A DNA stretch of 64,000 bases from Sarcomyxa edulis (Eukaryota; Basidiomycota; Agaricomycetes; Agaricales; Mycenaceae): assembly GCA_009761415.1 (NCBI GenBank), contig QUOL01000016.1, positions 186,001 to 250,000 of the forward strand, in the 5' to 3' direction. The translations under genes and the position numbers were made by a program. Numbering within the stretch: the stretch's first letter is position 1; each line of letters opens with the position of its first letter. Under the pieces are notes generated by a model. The model saw nothing but the letters and a program-made list of their open reading frames with translations. It had not been told where the DNA came from and ran no database searches. Below, piece by piece: positions 1-12,148 of this stretch.

Positions 1-18
1 CTCTTGTTCTGAAGAACC

Positions 19-1364
19 ATGCTTTTCCTCCGTCAACTAGTCGTTGCGGTGTTTATCAGCGCAACTTGCGCGGTCGCTGCGTTTCCACAAGAATCCAACA
101 GTCAAAGATTGGCTCGTGGTCTCCCTCCTTTGCCCCCTAAATTTGGACGAAATCGTCCGGGGTACCCAATCCAGTACTATAATCCTACTCCGGTTTCTGG
201 TACGTCGTCTGTCCTCAGTGTTCCGAGCCTCTCACCGAAAAGAGGTCGTCATATAGGTGCCAAACGATCTACCACGTCGGCAACGCCGTTCGTTTCGTAA
301 GTCTCACGAATCCCCTGCTTCTCGAGGATCACCTTTCAATATTTATCAGATATACGGGTCGTCTCGAAGTTCGTGCCGATAACGGAACTAGCCTTGGATA
401 TGTCAAGGCTATAAATGCAACAAGCCCGTCATGGTCCATAGTGTACGTATGCTTCTCTCGATAATATGATCCAATTGACAATATAAACAGAGGTGGCATC
501 AATTTTCTGGGGAATACATCCAGCCACGATTTACGCATCAAGTTTCACGGCACGGCCTCGGGAAACGGTCGCTTTGATATCGTGGCTACTGTAAGTTCTG
601 CATGAAAGAAATGGCTTGATTATACTTTTTGACATCTACTGGATGCTACCTCCTCCAGAATGACTACCTGCAAGCATCGCCAAGTTTGTATCATTACATC
701 GGCGCCACTGGAAAATCTATCAGCGACAATCTTGCCATTGCTTCTCCCAAGTACGTCTAAGTGTTCGCGCTTCCTTTCTCTGTTTAGTGTAATTGACATC
801 TGATCGTTGATACGTTTAGCATTGTTCGGCTATCCAACACAACTCAGAGCAGTCAGCAAATGAATCTTCATACCTGCTAGAAGATTACTGACTCTGTATG
901 TTTTCAGCGCCGGCGAGTTCCCCACCCGTACCGCAGCTAGTCTCTAATAACGACGAGGAAGGAATCGAGTCGGCGATATGGTCCATCGATCCCAACACTA
1001 AGCAAGTGACAGGTGTGTTATCCTTATCCTCCAAGCATTAGATTTGATGCTGAGACTGCGTCTGGCTTATCAAGCTCACTACGTGAACCCCGACGGTACT
1101 CAGCCCCAGACAATTATCGGCTACAATGTGCAGGAAGACTCATTCTTCTTCACCGGCGACATCATCACCTATAACAAATTCCAGGCTCAGAACTCCACAA
1201 GCGCATCTCCGATTTCCGAAGCTGTCGTGCGCCTTCTCTCTTTCTATCCGTCACCAGACATCCTTCCTGACCTAGCGCATTCCTCAGACCTTGTACATCC
1301 TCGAAGATGGTGTCAATGCTTAGGTGAATTATCATTTTTGCGGACTTCGTACTCACGATGGTAA
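19..1364 (+). CDS. Secreted protein of unknown function (basidiomycete family)
   Basis: The first exon opens with a clear signal peptide (hydrophobic run ending near an AVAAFP cleavage site), followed by a Pro/Gly-rich linker containing ARGLPPLPP. Later exons, joined by short GT-AG introns, encode YTGRLEVRADNGTSLGYV, a GRFDIVAT segment, and near position 1080 a HYVNPDGTQPQTIIGY segment. I know this pattern from many uncharacterised secreted proteins of Agaricomycetes, which occur as expanded families. No catalytic motif is visible, and function is unknown. Six or seven exons are likely. The last exon (about 1071-1364) is open to the given stop, but the final splice and the last 20 residues are uncertain. 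The start is the first ATG, 18 nt into the window, so the promoter lies outside. Confidence 0.6.
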
Positions 1365-1649
1365 GAGACGCTGCTGGTGCCACGTGGACTAGAACTTTTT
1401 CGTTAGGACTTCTTGTACTTTTGGTCACAGTATGCATATGGAGTGTACATAGCCTGGACAGTGTGTATAGCCTGGACATTTCGACCTTTTTAGACTCGGG
1501 TTAGACGTATGCAGCGCGACGCTCTCAAGATTTCAGCACGATTTCCTATACATATTTATTCATATATACACAAGAAGAAAAGGACTCGAATCCCAGGAAC
1601 GAAATACATACTGCCCATCATCTATTCCAAAGGAACTCACACCTGGTGC

Positions 1650-3207
1650 TTACTCTGGAAAGGCTAGTGAACGGACCGCCGAAATCCAGGCAGCAGCCGC
1701 GTCAGGGAACTGCAACATGTCAGTCAACCGATCGAAAAAACACGATCATTGATGGAGCTTACCTCCCAGACCATAGCCCCTGCATCTAAAGAGATAAAGA
1801 CCTCAATACATCACGGCAAGTATAGTATTCGGAGACAAGACCTACCCCATCCTTGAGCCTTTGCTTGCTGTAAACATGTAGCGAGAGTCGACGTGGACAT
1901 GAATCCGTTACTTGCATCTCCAGTAGTAGCTGGTTTCCCGATCACGAGCTTATTGAGGGAGATTCCAGATGCGGCGATTTGGAACAGAGCTGATTTGGGC
2001 CAGGTACTCGATGAACTTGTGAGCAGCCCGTCGCATGTAGTGTACTCAGATGTCCCTTCTATCGAGATATATATAGTCAGGTAAGAGTCAGAAAACTGGA
2101 AAAACTCGACACGAACGGTTGTAAAACTGTCAAGGGAAAGGATAGATGCATGAGACATGTAAACTGGTGTAATTATACAATCTTACCTGGACGTTATACT
2201 GCAGTGCATGATTCAATATAAGCAGTGATAAATATCAGAGCCCAAGAGACTCACCCAATCAATCAAGCTGCCAACAGTGGCGTCAACAGTTAAGTAGGCG
2301 CCGCCGCCAAATTTGCCGGGAGAGAACCTGACAATATATTCAGATTATTGTGAAGAAATTGTAGAACGTGATCTATCACCAAGGGGCTACAGCTGTATCA
2401 AAACAGTCAGAAAATGGTCGCAATATTGAAATGATCCACTAACGGGCATGAGTCAAGATATAAGTTCCTTGGGGGAGCTGTGTACGGAGTTGTTTGGTGA
2501 AGCTAGCAAGCCAAGCCTCGGCCTTTCCATCTCCAGCGTTGATCGCGTTGAAATCCTGCAAGACTATCTCATCAGAGAATTATTTCGCCTAGATGTGCGA
2601 CGAGCTTACCTCGTAGTCTACATCAATTCCATCCAGATCGAACTCTTTGACCCAAGCCGCCATGGTGTTGGCCGTGCCTATGGGGTCGGCCCCGGTAGAG
2701 GTAGGCGCATCCGTGGAACCAAACACGGAAACAATTATTTTGATACCGGCGGCGGCATATTGAGCTTTGACAGAAGTACGCTGGTCAGCTGTCAGCCAGG
2801 TCCACTCTTCAGCTTTGTCGAAAGCTCCCTCAGTCAGGAGGAAGGAGAGTGCGCTGGAGAGCCGTTCCGTTCAGATCGAGATTTTCAAGACGATATAACG
2901 AAAATATCCTTACAAGACGTTGAACCCCTATATCCGCGCTGTTTAGTTTGTGACATGATAGATGGAAAGCATTGGAAATTCGTACAGCAACTGCGGAGGC
3001 ATCGGGAGGACCTGTCTCGCCGGATACAAACTTATCGCTGTAGATCACAAAGTGAGGAGCTGCTGGAGTTGCGCGAGCTAAAATTTCTCGAGCTGTTGTA
3101 TCCAAGGCAGCATACTTGTCCAGACTCGAAGGGATAGAGGCGGCAAATGCCATGCCAGAGAGTGAGAGGAGAGTCGCAGCTGCTTGAACAAAGGTGAACG
3201 AAAACAT
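1650..3207 (-). CDS. Secreted GH18 chitinase-like glycosidase, copy A
   Basis: Predicted glycoside hydrolase family 18 enzyme that would cleave beta-1,4-N-acetylglucosamine linkages in chitin or N-glycans outside the cell. The start at 3207 gives a signal peptide (hydrophobic stretch ending in GMAFAAS). An ATPAAPHFVIYSDKFVSG strand opens the barrel. The family 18 catalytic signature DGIDVDYE is intact (about 2612-2650), with the last Glu as the general acid. The sequence ends in a QFPDAAAAWIS segment and FPE. It is split by about six short introns, whose positions match copy B where I compared them. It is a tandem duplicate of the gene at 4653-6162, same strand, and differs by many substitutions, so the duplication is not recent. 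An endo-beta-N-acetylglucosaminidase activity rather than chitinase cannot be excluded. Confidence 0.8.
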
Positions 3208-4652
3208 CCTTTATTGTCGGGGCTGGGAGAGGAGAGCAGGGACTGCAGGAACCAGGATGAGAGTTGGTGTTTTATAATATTCGGGATATCAGCAGGACCC
3301 GCAAATCGGAAGGTGCATATGGCTTCAGTGGCCATTGTGGCAGGTGATGCAAGGGAAGAAAGAGAGACATACAGATAGATTCAGCAAACGAAATTTCCTC
3401 CGCATGGGTACGACAAAGCCTGAGATAAGTCAATGAAATTTGGATATGATCAAGAATGGCTAGTTGCGCTGGCAAGACTCGTAAACTGCACGTCGCGCGA
3501 GGACAAAGATATGTGTGTGAGCGAGATAGTTTATTCGAGGACGGCAGGTCAGATACAGCGAGGATGAACTTTTGGCGAGGATATTTTGATAATAGAAAAC
3601 TCGAAGAAGTCGACGAATGAGAAAAAGAATGGGTTGTCGCCACAAGGTCTAGTATTCCTAAGGGAGATAACTGAACATGGTCGGAATGGAATCCTAAAAG
3701 GATGGCTTCAGAGCAGCTTCTCTAGTAGGACTTAACAAGACTCACCAATAGCGCGATAACCTCGTGGTGATCTTTGATAAGATACATGCGAAGCCAACGC
3801 GAAGCCGCAGACTATCTCGAGCAATCCGATTTGAGACATAGATAGGTGAAAGGAAGGATGCATCTCGTAGTGTGCGGGAAGTAACTGGAGAACAGAGTCA
3901 ATCGCGTTTATTCTGTCTGAACAAAGTGGAGGGCGTGAAATTAGCATGGAGCTGGCGTCTGAGCAATGTCCTCATTTTTGCTGATTTTTTTATTGAACTA
4001 TAATCGGACGGCTCCACACCCACGAAGTGTCTTCGCAACCTGTGATAAAACTCCTTCGAGCGAGATGTAAGCTCATAACATCCGTGTGGGACAAGTCCGA
4101 AATCGTTATCGACATCCCGATCCAAGTCTGGTCGCAGCCTCTTGACCAGGGCATTGTCGTGGGGCTCCCTTTCTCCCGAAGAAGGATCAGTCGAGATCAG
4201 TCATATCCTCGATATCAGATTTCTGGCCACAGATCCAATGATAGACGAGGCTGGTGACGGAACTAGTATGGCATGATGAGGCGGATTCCGCCGTGCGAAT
4301 GCCCAAAAATACAGCTCAAAAGAACAGGGTGGAGATTTTGAAGGTCCGGGGCTGCATTGCCCGAAAATTGAAGAGGTTCCGAGCTCAAGAGACGAGCGCG
4401 AGAACTCAGAAGGATTGAAGAGTCGGTGACTCGGAACGCAGAAAAATTGATTCGGTGTGACTTTTTGCATGTGATCGACACATCTGACGCGACTGGTTTA
4501 TTCAAATTCAAACATTCCTTACATGAGCTTGCCTTGACTCGTGTCCTGGTCAAGTCGTGCTACCCACGCCAAGTTACTTTGTTAAACAACTAAGACATAC
4601 AAACATAATACCCAATGGAAAAATTAATTGAGTAGGTAACCTTTCCACGAGT
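3208..4652. other. Spacer between the two GH18 genes, no gene supported
   Basis: This 1.4-kb spacer holds the presumed promoter of GH18 copy A and the 3' flank of copy B. Open frames of 70-120 codons occur on the minus strand (for example 3272-3643 and 3898-4125), but they lack recognisable domains, conserved composition or convincing splice partners. Confidence 0.5.
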
Positions 4653-6162
4653 CACTCTGGCCAAGATAACGAGCGAACGGTGGAGATCCATGCAGCCGAA
4701 GCACCAGGGTACTGAGTTGGACGTGAGATAAACGATGAATTTACTTATATATAGTAACGAGGATCAATGCCTATAACTTACCTCCCACACCATCGCCCCG
4801 GCGTCTGAATGAACCTGAATGTTAGCAACGAGACTTATGAAGCACAGAATGTGACGCCTCACTCCAACCCTGATTCTTTGCCTGTTGAAGACACGTAGCA
4901 AGAGTAGAGGCGGACATATAACCGTTGCTTGCTTCGCCGGTGGTCGCCGGTTTCCCGATAACGAGCTTGGAAAGTGGAATTCCAGATGCAGCGATCTGGA
5001 AGAGCGCTGAGTTTGGCCAGGTGCTGGATGACGTGGTTAACAGTCCTGCGCAAGTCGTATACTCGCTTGAGCCCTCTGTAATAAACAAATCTCATGAATT
5101 CGTGAAGCGGATGGACTCAGCCATGATACGAACGGTTATAGAACTTTTAAGGACACCGCAGTTTAGTTTTTCATTTTGGAAGTTATGAGAAAGGTGTGTG
5201 GCACCTGGATATTATACTTCATGAACAATATCAGCGTGTGATAACCACGACTGCAGTGGGAGCCTACCCAGTCAATCAAGCTACCAACAGCTGCGTTGAC
5301 GGTCAAGTAAGCTCCACCTCCAAATTTGTTAGGGGAGAACCTGGAACAATCTCAACACGGGACGACGAAGATTGTGAGGTTATTGTTACCATGGGGCAAC
5401 AGCTTGAAGAGGAACAAGATGAGTATCACCACTCGTCTATCCAAAATTTCTAGAATGTATGACTTACGTGCATGCGTTAACAAGTATGTTCCCTGAGGCA
5501 GTTGTACTCGAAGCTGTTTCGTAAAGCTCACGAGCCACGCTTCAGCCTTTCCGTCTCCTGCATCAATCGCGTTGAAGTCCTAGGGTGATCATGTTAAACA
5601 GTGTAGTATCATAGAAGATGATCGACTGACCTCATAATCGACGTCGACGCCATCGAGACCGTATTGTTTGACCCAGGCTGCCATAGTATTCGCGGTTGCG
5701 ATTGGATCATTTCCACTGGAGGTGGGAACGTCTGTCGAGCCAAACAAGGATACCACGAGCTTGATTCCAGCAGCTGCATACTGTGATTTGACTGTCGCTC
5801 GTTGGTCTGCGGTGAGTTGAGTCCATTCTTCTGCTTTGTCCCAAGCGCCTTCAGTGAGCAGAAATGAGATCACAAAGACGTTGAAGCCCTAGTAAGTCAG
5901 ATGAGCATATGCATATGTTAATATGTTAGGTGGACTGTACCTGTATTTGTGCCACGGGAGGAGGTCCAGTTTGGCCGGAGACATATTGATCTCCGTAAAT
6001 GACAAAGTGTGGAGCTGCTGGGGTAGCTCTGGACAATATATAGCGAGCCTCGGAACCAAGACTATCATATGCAGTCGAATTGAGAGGGGATGAGAGAGCT
6101 TCGTGGACATAGCCAAGGAAGGATATAGCAGCGAATAGTCGGCGCAGATTCAACAAAACCAT
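4653..6162 (-). CDS. Secreted GH18 chitinase-like glycosidase, copy B
   Basis: Tandem paralogue of copy A. Translation from 6162 begins with a signal peptide (MVLLNLRRLF, cleaved near HEALSSP), then ATPAAPHFVIYGDQYVSG. After a short intron the frame continues GFNVFVISFLLTEGAWDKAE. The catalytic DGVDVDYE signature is intact near 5635-5665, and AAWVKQYGLDG precedes it as in other fungal family 18 enzymes. The C-terminal exons encode STLATCLQQAKNQGW and end SLSWPE. Both copies are about 330 residues without a visible carbohydrate-binding module, so they are small single-domain enzymes. A secreted role on chitin or glycoprotein is inferred from the family. The 5' flank to 7622 is long and may be the shared regulatory region. 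Confidence 0.82.
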
Positions 6163-7622
6163 TCTCGTAGAGTGTCGTTACAAGTCGTTGTTTTCGAGGC
6201 GGTATTTTATATGTTCGATTCGCGATAAGCAATTACGGGGGACACATAAGGAAGAGTTTTGCCAAGACAGCAAGTTCAGCCAGATACTCTCTACATCGCG
6301 GAAATACCTCGAATGCGGATGGAGAAATGTCATATCGCAGTGAAGCCTAGGATATAGCCAGAAAGAGATTTCGTTATGCAATGCCTGAGGCTTGAGAAGC
6401 GCAGTGTAAGAGTGAGCCCGAGGCAGAACCCCCTAAGCGATAAGGCGACCAAGCATGGGTTGAGTAGAAAGGCATTGAGTCGCGGTGCCGACTTCGAAGA
6501 GAGAGGTCGACGGTTTCATGTAGACATGTTCTCGAAGCTGGTGTCATGTGGAGATTGCTTAGAGTTCTGATAGCCAACTGGCAACGATAAATTGATAACG
6601 ATAAGGAAGGCATTCGAACCGAGGATCCTTTACTGAAGTTGTTTCGCCGAAGAGTCTGCCTGGTGACAACCGAACTGGTTCCGACGTCTTCTTGATGGGT
6701 TGGACACAGAGAATGCAGTGATCCTCGTGTTAAGTCTAAGTTGACGAACCCTAAAGTGCAGACAGTGCTATAGTTAGACTGGAAAGATAGAAGGAAACGG
6801 CTCACTGGCGCGCACCAATGTAGACAGCGAGAAATCCGTCTTTCGTTTCCGCAGACAATGTGACACGTCATGAGGAATCCCGATGTGGCCAGCAGGAAAC
6901 TTGGAGACAAGTACTTTGGAACCATCTCCTGGTTTGTGACATCCACTATACAAAATTTGGTCGACAGAAGACGCGAGGGGTCGGGTGACGGTCCATATCC
7001 TCCGAGTCGCTGATTAGTTGCCTTGATAAGTGCTGTCGAGAGTTTGGACCGGGTGATATTCGCATACTCGAATTATGAAGTGGAGAAAAGAACCAAGGAA
7101 CGTCCCGAGTGAGAATCTGTGAGTCCATGGTGTGAGACAGAGATACGAACGAGTTTCCGGCTGCTGGTGGCAGTGATCGATATCGGCTCGCGTGAGGACG
7201 TCCTCCGAAAAGTTTGGGAAGCTTTTGCCAAGCAATGACAACTTGTGGGTCCCTGTGGATCCAACTGCCCCAGTTCAAACTTTCCACTTACGCTTGTGTG
7301 GCCACACGTATACATCCGTCCCTTGACACAATCAGTCTGTATATTCTGTCCTTAATTGCCTACGTCGAATTTCGTATTATGATCCATGATAGTACAACTT
7401 TGCTAATCAACTTGACTCTATAGACACGGCAATTGGAATTTAGGGCCGTAAAGCCAAGGGTAATAAGTGCCTGGCGTTAGAAAGCTCTGTGTTTCTTCCA
7501 AAATGACTTTCTTACTCTCGGTTCTAATATAGGTGGGTCATTTTAAATGTTCTTATTGTCTTGTTCAACTGTGCTGGTGTCCGTACGCACGCCATAGCGC
7601 ATCCATAGAGCTGTCTTCCATC
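6163..7622. other. Intergenic region upstream of GH18 copy B, no gene supported
   Basis: About 1.46 kb. The longest open frames (6374-6946 and 6946-7287, minus strand) have no recognisable domain. Alternative spliced readings of the same stretch are equally uninformative. It probably contains the GH18 promoter. Confidence 0.4.
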
Positions 7623-7709
7623 GGCAACATGGCCGAGTGGTCTAAGGCGCTAGAATCAGGTTGTCTTATCTAGTCCGAAAGGGCGCGAGTTCGAATCTCG
7701 CTGTTGTCA
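7623..7709 (+). tRNA. tRNA-Leu (anticodon CAG) with a 7-nt intron
   Basis: The acceptor stem GGCAACA (7623-7629) pairs with TGTTGTC (7702-7708), with discriminator A at 7709. The D-arm contains GGCCGAGTGGTCTAAGGC, typical of class II Leu/Ser tRNAs. The anticodon stem CTAGA/TCTAG (7650-7654 and 7669-7673) flanks a 14-nt segment. The normal 7-nt loop with anticodon CAG (7657-7659) is restored if the 7 nt at 7661-7667 are removed as an intron after position 37. A short variable arm (TCC-GAAA-GGG) and the T-arm GCGAG-TTCGAAT-CTCGC follow. Discriminator A and the CAG anticodon favour Leu over Ser. Confidence 0.9.
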
Positions 7710-7972
7710 TACGTTTTGCATTTCTTCACTCGAACTTCAGTGTAGTTTTCGTTATGCAGGTTGATTTGATTTTTGTAGAAGACCAGGCCGTGTCGAAGAA
7801 GACTCGTGTCCCGATTTGGACTCGAAGATTCGCCGCGTGTGATCTGAGTCGCGTCGCCTCTCTTCTTCGTTCTTTCCACTTCTCGTTCTTTTGCTCAACA
7901 ATATACCCATACCATACCATATACCATTTCTGAAAAATTCAGGTTCTGTATTTCAGCTGTATCTCGCAAGAA

Positions 7973-10900
7973 ATGCCTTCATCGCCCCGAGCCAGCGTGT
8001 CTTCTCCCTTGTCTCCCAATTTCGCTATGACCCCAATCAATGCACCATCCCCGCCCGCCCTCAAAGGTCGCCATCGCGGTCATTCCATCTCAATTGCTGC
8101 ATTAGCACGCCGTGCAAGTGATCTAGTCGCTCCGCCTTTGAGCCGCGTCGCGTCCTCGTGCTCTAGAGCATTACATCCAAACGCGGAGAACCTGAACCTG
8201 AACGTGGAGGCGGAAGAGTTCCCAACCTCTTTTCGTTCTAGAGGTCCTGCTACCGTACCTGACTCAAGCGCTCTGTCTACTTGGTGGAGCGGCAATGAGC
8301 TGATTCCGAGGCCATGGACCGATCCCCCCAAACGAAAGAAAACTGTGCCTTCAGAGCAGACCGAAGGATGGATTCAGACGCGAGAGGTACTGGAGTCCAG
8401 TGCTTTTCGTCATCTGCGTACTCATTTTTATACGTACAGCGGGTCGCTAAAGCTGCTGCATCCGTTCTCGGTCTTGCCGCAGACGTTGGTCATGAAACTC
8501 TAATGCTTAGTGTAAATGCCCTCGGATTTGCTCCTGTGGCAGGTTTAGAGCAGGCCGCAAAGACATTGTTGGATATCTGGGACGCGTTACAGATGGTCGA
8601 TGCAAGTAGTCTGTCTGTGTCTAGCTTTGCTGCTCTGATTTAATCTTTCTACATTCGCAGATGAATCGCTTGTCGTGTCTTCGTCTCACTGAGCGATGCG
8701 CAGAAACTCTTATATCGGTCCACCAGGATATCTCACAAGAAGGGCTAGCCTCTGCAGAAGAATTGAAGGCGCCTGTAGCCCAATTGTGCTAGTGAGTGTC
8801 TTTTGACGCGTACTTCCTGTCTGTTAGAGCGTTGTTATAATCAGCACTTCTCATATATGACGACTCACGAAACTTCCTTAGCTCGTTCCTCCAGGTTCAC
8901 GAATTTTTGCAGAAACAGATCCATAGGCCATTCATCAAACGATACCTCAAATGTAAGGAGATCCTGAAGCAGATTGCTGCCTGCGACACGAGCTTGAATG
9001 ATAGCATGACAGTCTTTAATGTAAGTGCAAAACATTTACGCTCTCAAAACAGAATGATGCGAACAACATTCCCAGCTTTCTGTCCAGATCCGTATTCTCA
9101 AGCGAATCCATAACAACGAAGTGCGCCACCACGCCACATCGCAGAATCTCATCCGCTCGGGTATTTTGGCAGCATCATCCGAAGCACCTCCTATACCATC
9201 TGCATTGACGAAGCCTATATCTACTCTATCTGTCGACGAAGTCCAACATGCCATACTCAGCCTCGTCGCTCGTCAAAACGAACGAGATACGTCGCGTGAT
9301 ATGGTCGATCTGACGGACTTGATGAAGACTGCATTAGCGACCAATAGTGACTATGAGATGATTAGGATTCTGCAGGTTGGAAGAGAGGAGATGCCGGAGG
9401 CTATCAAGACTCTTCAGAGGGCGGTGGAGTTGATGGTAGAGAGCAGCGATGATCATGCTGTGGGCTGTGATGAGGCATCTACGACTTCTTCGGGGTCTAC
9501 GACCACCAACTACTCTTCCAACACGTCACAGGTCAATTCGGAATACTTGACTAGCGACGCAAGTACTAGCCAGACAAGCTTGACTTGCAGTCTTCCTGGA
9601 GAGATCAGAAGCACGCTTGACAGGGAATTCGTGGAAACTGCCATCGACGCCCTCAAGCGGATGAGTCACGGCGTTGAACATAGTTTGCCTAGCTGGACCA
9701 TCACTCGGTTCGTTGCCTCCATTCCTCAGATATCCTGTGTTCTTACCCTGCCTTCCACAGATACGAAGTCGACCGCGAAAAAGTAATCGGATACGGGTTC
9801 TTCTCGGATGTATACAAGGGTAAATGGCGTGGACAGACTGTGGCTATCAAGTCATTGGCTTCGACGACCCCGAGGCACTTGTACCTCAAGGAGGCGGAGA
9901 TATGGAAGACGCTGAAACATGAGAACGTTTTGGAGCTGTATGGCGCTAGTAGTGCGATTGGGGAACCTCCTTGGTTCTTCGTTAGCCCGTATCTGAAGAA
10001 TGGGAGTTTGGTGGAGTATTTGAAGGGGACGGCTCATCATGCCAATACCAATGCGGACGCGGATCCGGATCTTGTGAAGATGATGTTGGAAGTTGCTCAG
10101 GGGATGGAATATTTGCACGGTCAGGGTGTTTTACATGGTGATCTCAAGGTAGTTCTTGGATTGATACCTCGTTTTGTCGGTGCCGTTGACTGAACCATTC
10201 ACCAGGCTGTCAATGTCCTCGTTGACGACGATATACGTTGTGTCATTTCGGACTTTGGACAGAGTGAGATGAAATCGGAAGCGTATCGGCTTAGTGGGAC
10301 TCCACCTCCCGGTGAGCTACTATCCCCCTTCCCTCCCTTGTCTTATGCCGGTGCTGATACATTTTATATGTCTGTGTATACAGTTGGAAAACGGGGAACG
10401 TTGAGATGGCAAGCCCCAGAACTCATGTCGGGTCGTAATGATCTGACGATGGAGATGGACATTTACGCCTATGCTATTTCTTGTGTTGAGATTTTGACCA
10501 TGGGGGAGCTTCCATGGGGTCGTATTGACGATGCGGTGCTTATACGTTTCGTCCTCGGTGCGTCATCCTCATTCAAATCGACATATACTCATCTCAAAGC
10601 CACGCCACCTAACGATTGATTTGACTAGACGAAGACAAACGCCCTTCCATCCCACGCAAACATAAAATCCCCATAGCTGTCGATGACCTCATTCAATCCT
10701 GTTGGCGCCGGGAACCACTCGTCCGACCGCATTTCTCGAGGGTGGTCCGTTTGTTGAAGAAGATCATCGTCGGGGGTGGGGATGATATTCTTGCATCTCC
10801 AAGTGTTATGATGTCGGAGAGAGGTCCTTCGGCTATCTTCATCGGGAAGGAATTTGAAGAAACCGCCGTCGCTGCTACTAGTAGTGCTGCTGCTGCTGCG

Positions 10901-12148
10901 GCTCCGGACCTTCGCCTGCCTACGGCCGTATTATATACGCCGTCCCCGAACCACAGCTGTGCGTCTATTGCGCCTAATCAAGCTTCTGTGGAGAGTCTTG
11001 GTATGAATCTGAATGAGGGTTATGAATCGCTTCCACCTAATAATGGGGATGTGACGTCTGATATGAGGAATGAGCGGTTGTATAGGATTTTGTTGTCGCA
11101 TAATTTTCATCCTTCTCGTGAGTCATCATTAATCTCTCTTTCTCTTGGTTGGCCTCAGTGAGCTCATTCAAAAAATCTACAGTGACGCTCCCCCTCTGGA
11201 CGCCCAGCCTCATTCCCCTCGGATCCGTCGGGTACCTCTCCAAACCCAGCGGATCCTTCATTCAGCTCTTCAATGCCTTGGAAGCACACAGCACACTTGG
11301 CCTAAAAGGGATGCCTTCATTGTCCGGCTACGGACGTGTGATGACGGGAAATGTGAGACAGGATAACAGGAATGTGGCGTTACGTGGCTTCGACGCTGGT
11401 CGTGCTGCGATGTCTGGATTTTTGACGTTTACGGGTAAAGCTGGGGCGCCTTTGTCGTGAGTGTTTTCTTACTTGTTGGGTTTTTGGGGGTGATTGTTGA
11501 TTGTTGACGGTGTTTGTATGTAGGCAAAGTATCAGTCGACGAGCATCCTCACCTCTCCGAGCTGGTCGCAAAACCGCGTATTTGTATTCCGAGACGACGG
11601 TGTATAGCTATATGCAAGACCTCGAAGCGCCGAAGGATTGGTTCAAGGCTAATATCGCTACGATTCTCAAGATCTTTGGGAATGAGCATAAAATACAGAA
11701 GGAGGATTTGTTTTTGAGTATGTTTTCCGTTCTCTTCATCGTTGTCAGGGAGTGGGGAGTAGTTGTGGTTGTTGGTTGGTTTTGCTGATGCTTTGGTGTT
11801 TCTAGTCATTGGGACTCTCAATACCCCGGATTATGCGCTTTTTGTCAGTCATGATCATCCCGATGGACAGGTTTGCGACGTTTTCTATTCTATCGGCTTC
11901 CTAGGATCGTCCACTTATTTGGGATGTGACAGCTACATTTCAACGTGTTCTCTGCACCGAAAGTTGGCCAACCTTGGGGCATGTTTACTACGGATACTAC
12001 ACCCTCTTCAGGACCCTCCTATCGGGAACCTGTACCGGGACAGTCGATTTCTGCGAACAAGGTGTCGAATCATGGTGCGGGACATAACACGATTCTCATG
12101 GCTCGTCTTCGGTTCAAGCCTGATGTCCTGGAGCCTACTTCGTTGTGA
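7973..12148 (+). CDS. MLKL-NTD-like / protein kinase / C-terminal DUF fusion
   Basis: Predicted three-part protein of roughly 1,100 residues. First comes a disordered Ser/Pro N-terminus. Then a helical region starts after an intron (8386-8439), with APVAGLEQAAKTLLDIWDAL, MNRLSCLRLTERC and FLQKQIHRPFIKRYL. This is the pattern of the adaptor/MLKL N-terminal four-helix bundle seen in many Agaricomycete proteins. Next is a TKL-like kinase domain: glycine loop GYGFFSDVYKG (about 9790), VAIK lysine (9842), alpha-C KEAEIW, catalytic loop HGDLKAVNV (HRD Arg replaced by Gly, as in many basidiomycete kinases), DFG at about 10252 and APE at about 10420. Finally, a region with FHPSLTLPLWTPS, GYLSKPSG, RQDNRN and a C-terminal GHNTILMARL recurs in basidiomycete hypothetical proteins. 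About a dozen short introns. The kinase is probably active. Confidence 0.75.

Noticed and set aside
3272..4125. Minus-strand frames of 75-123 codons between the GH18 copies
   Set aside because: Composition and overlap among frames suggest chance openness in promoter sequence.
6374..7287. Two minus-strand frames (190 and 113 codons) upstream of GH18 copy B
   Set aside because: No recognisable domain; alternative spliced readings are as good or better, so no model is justified.
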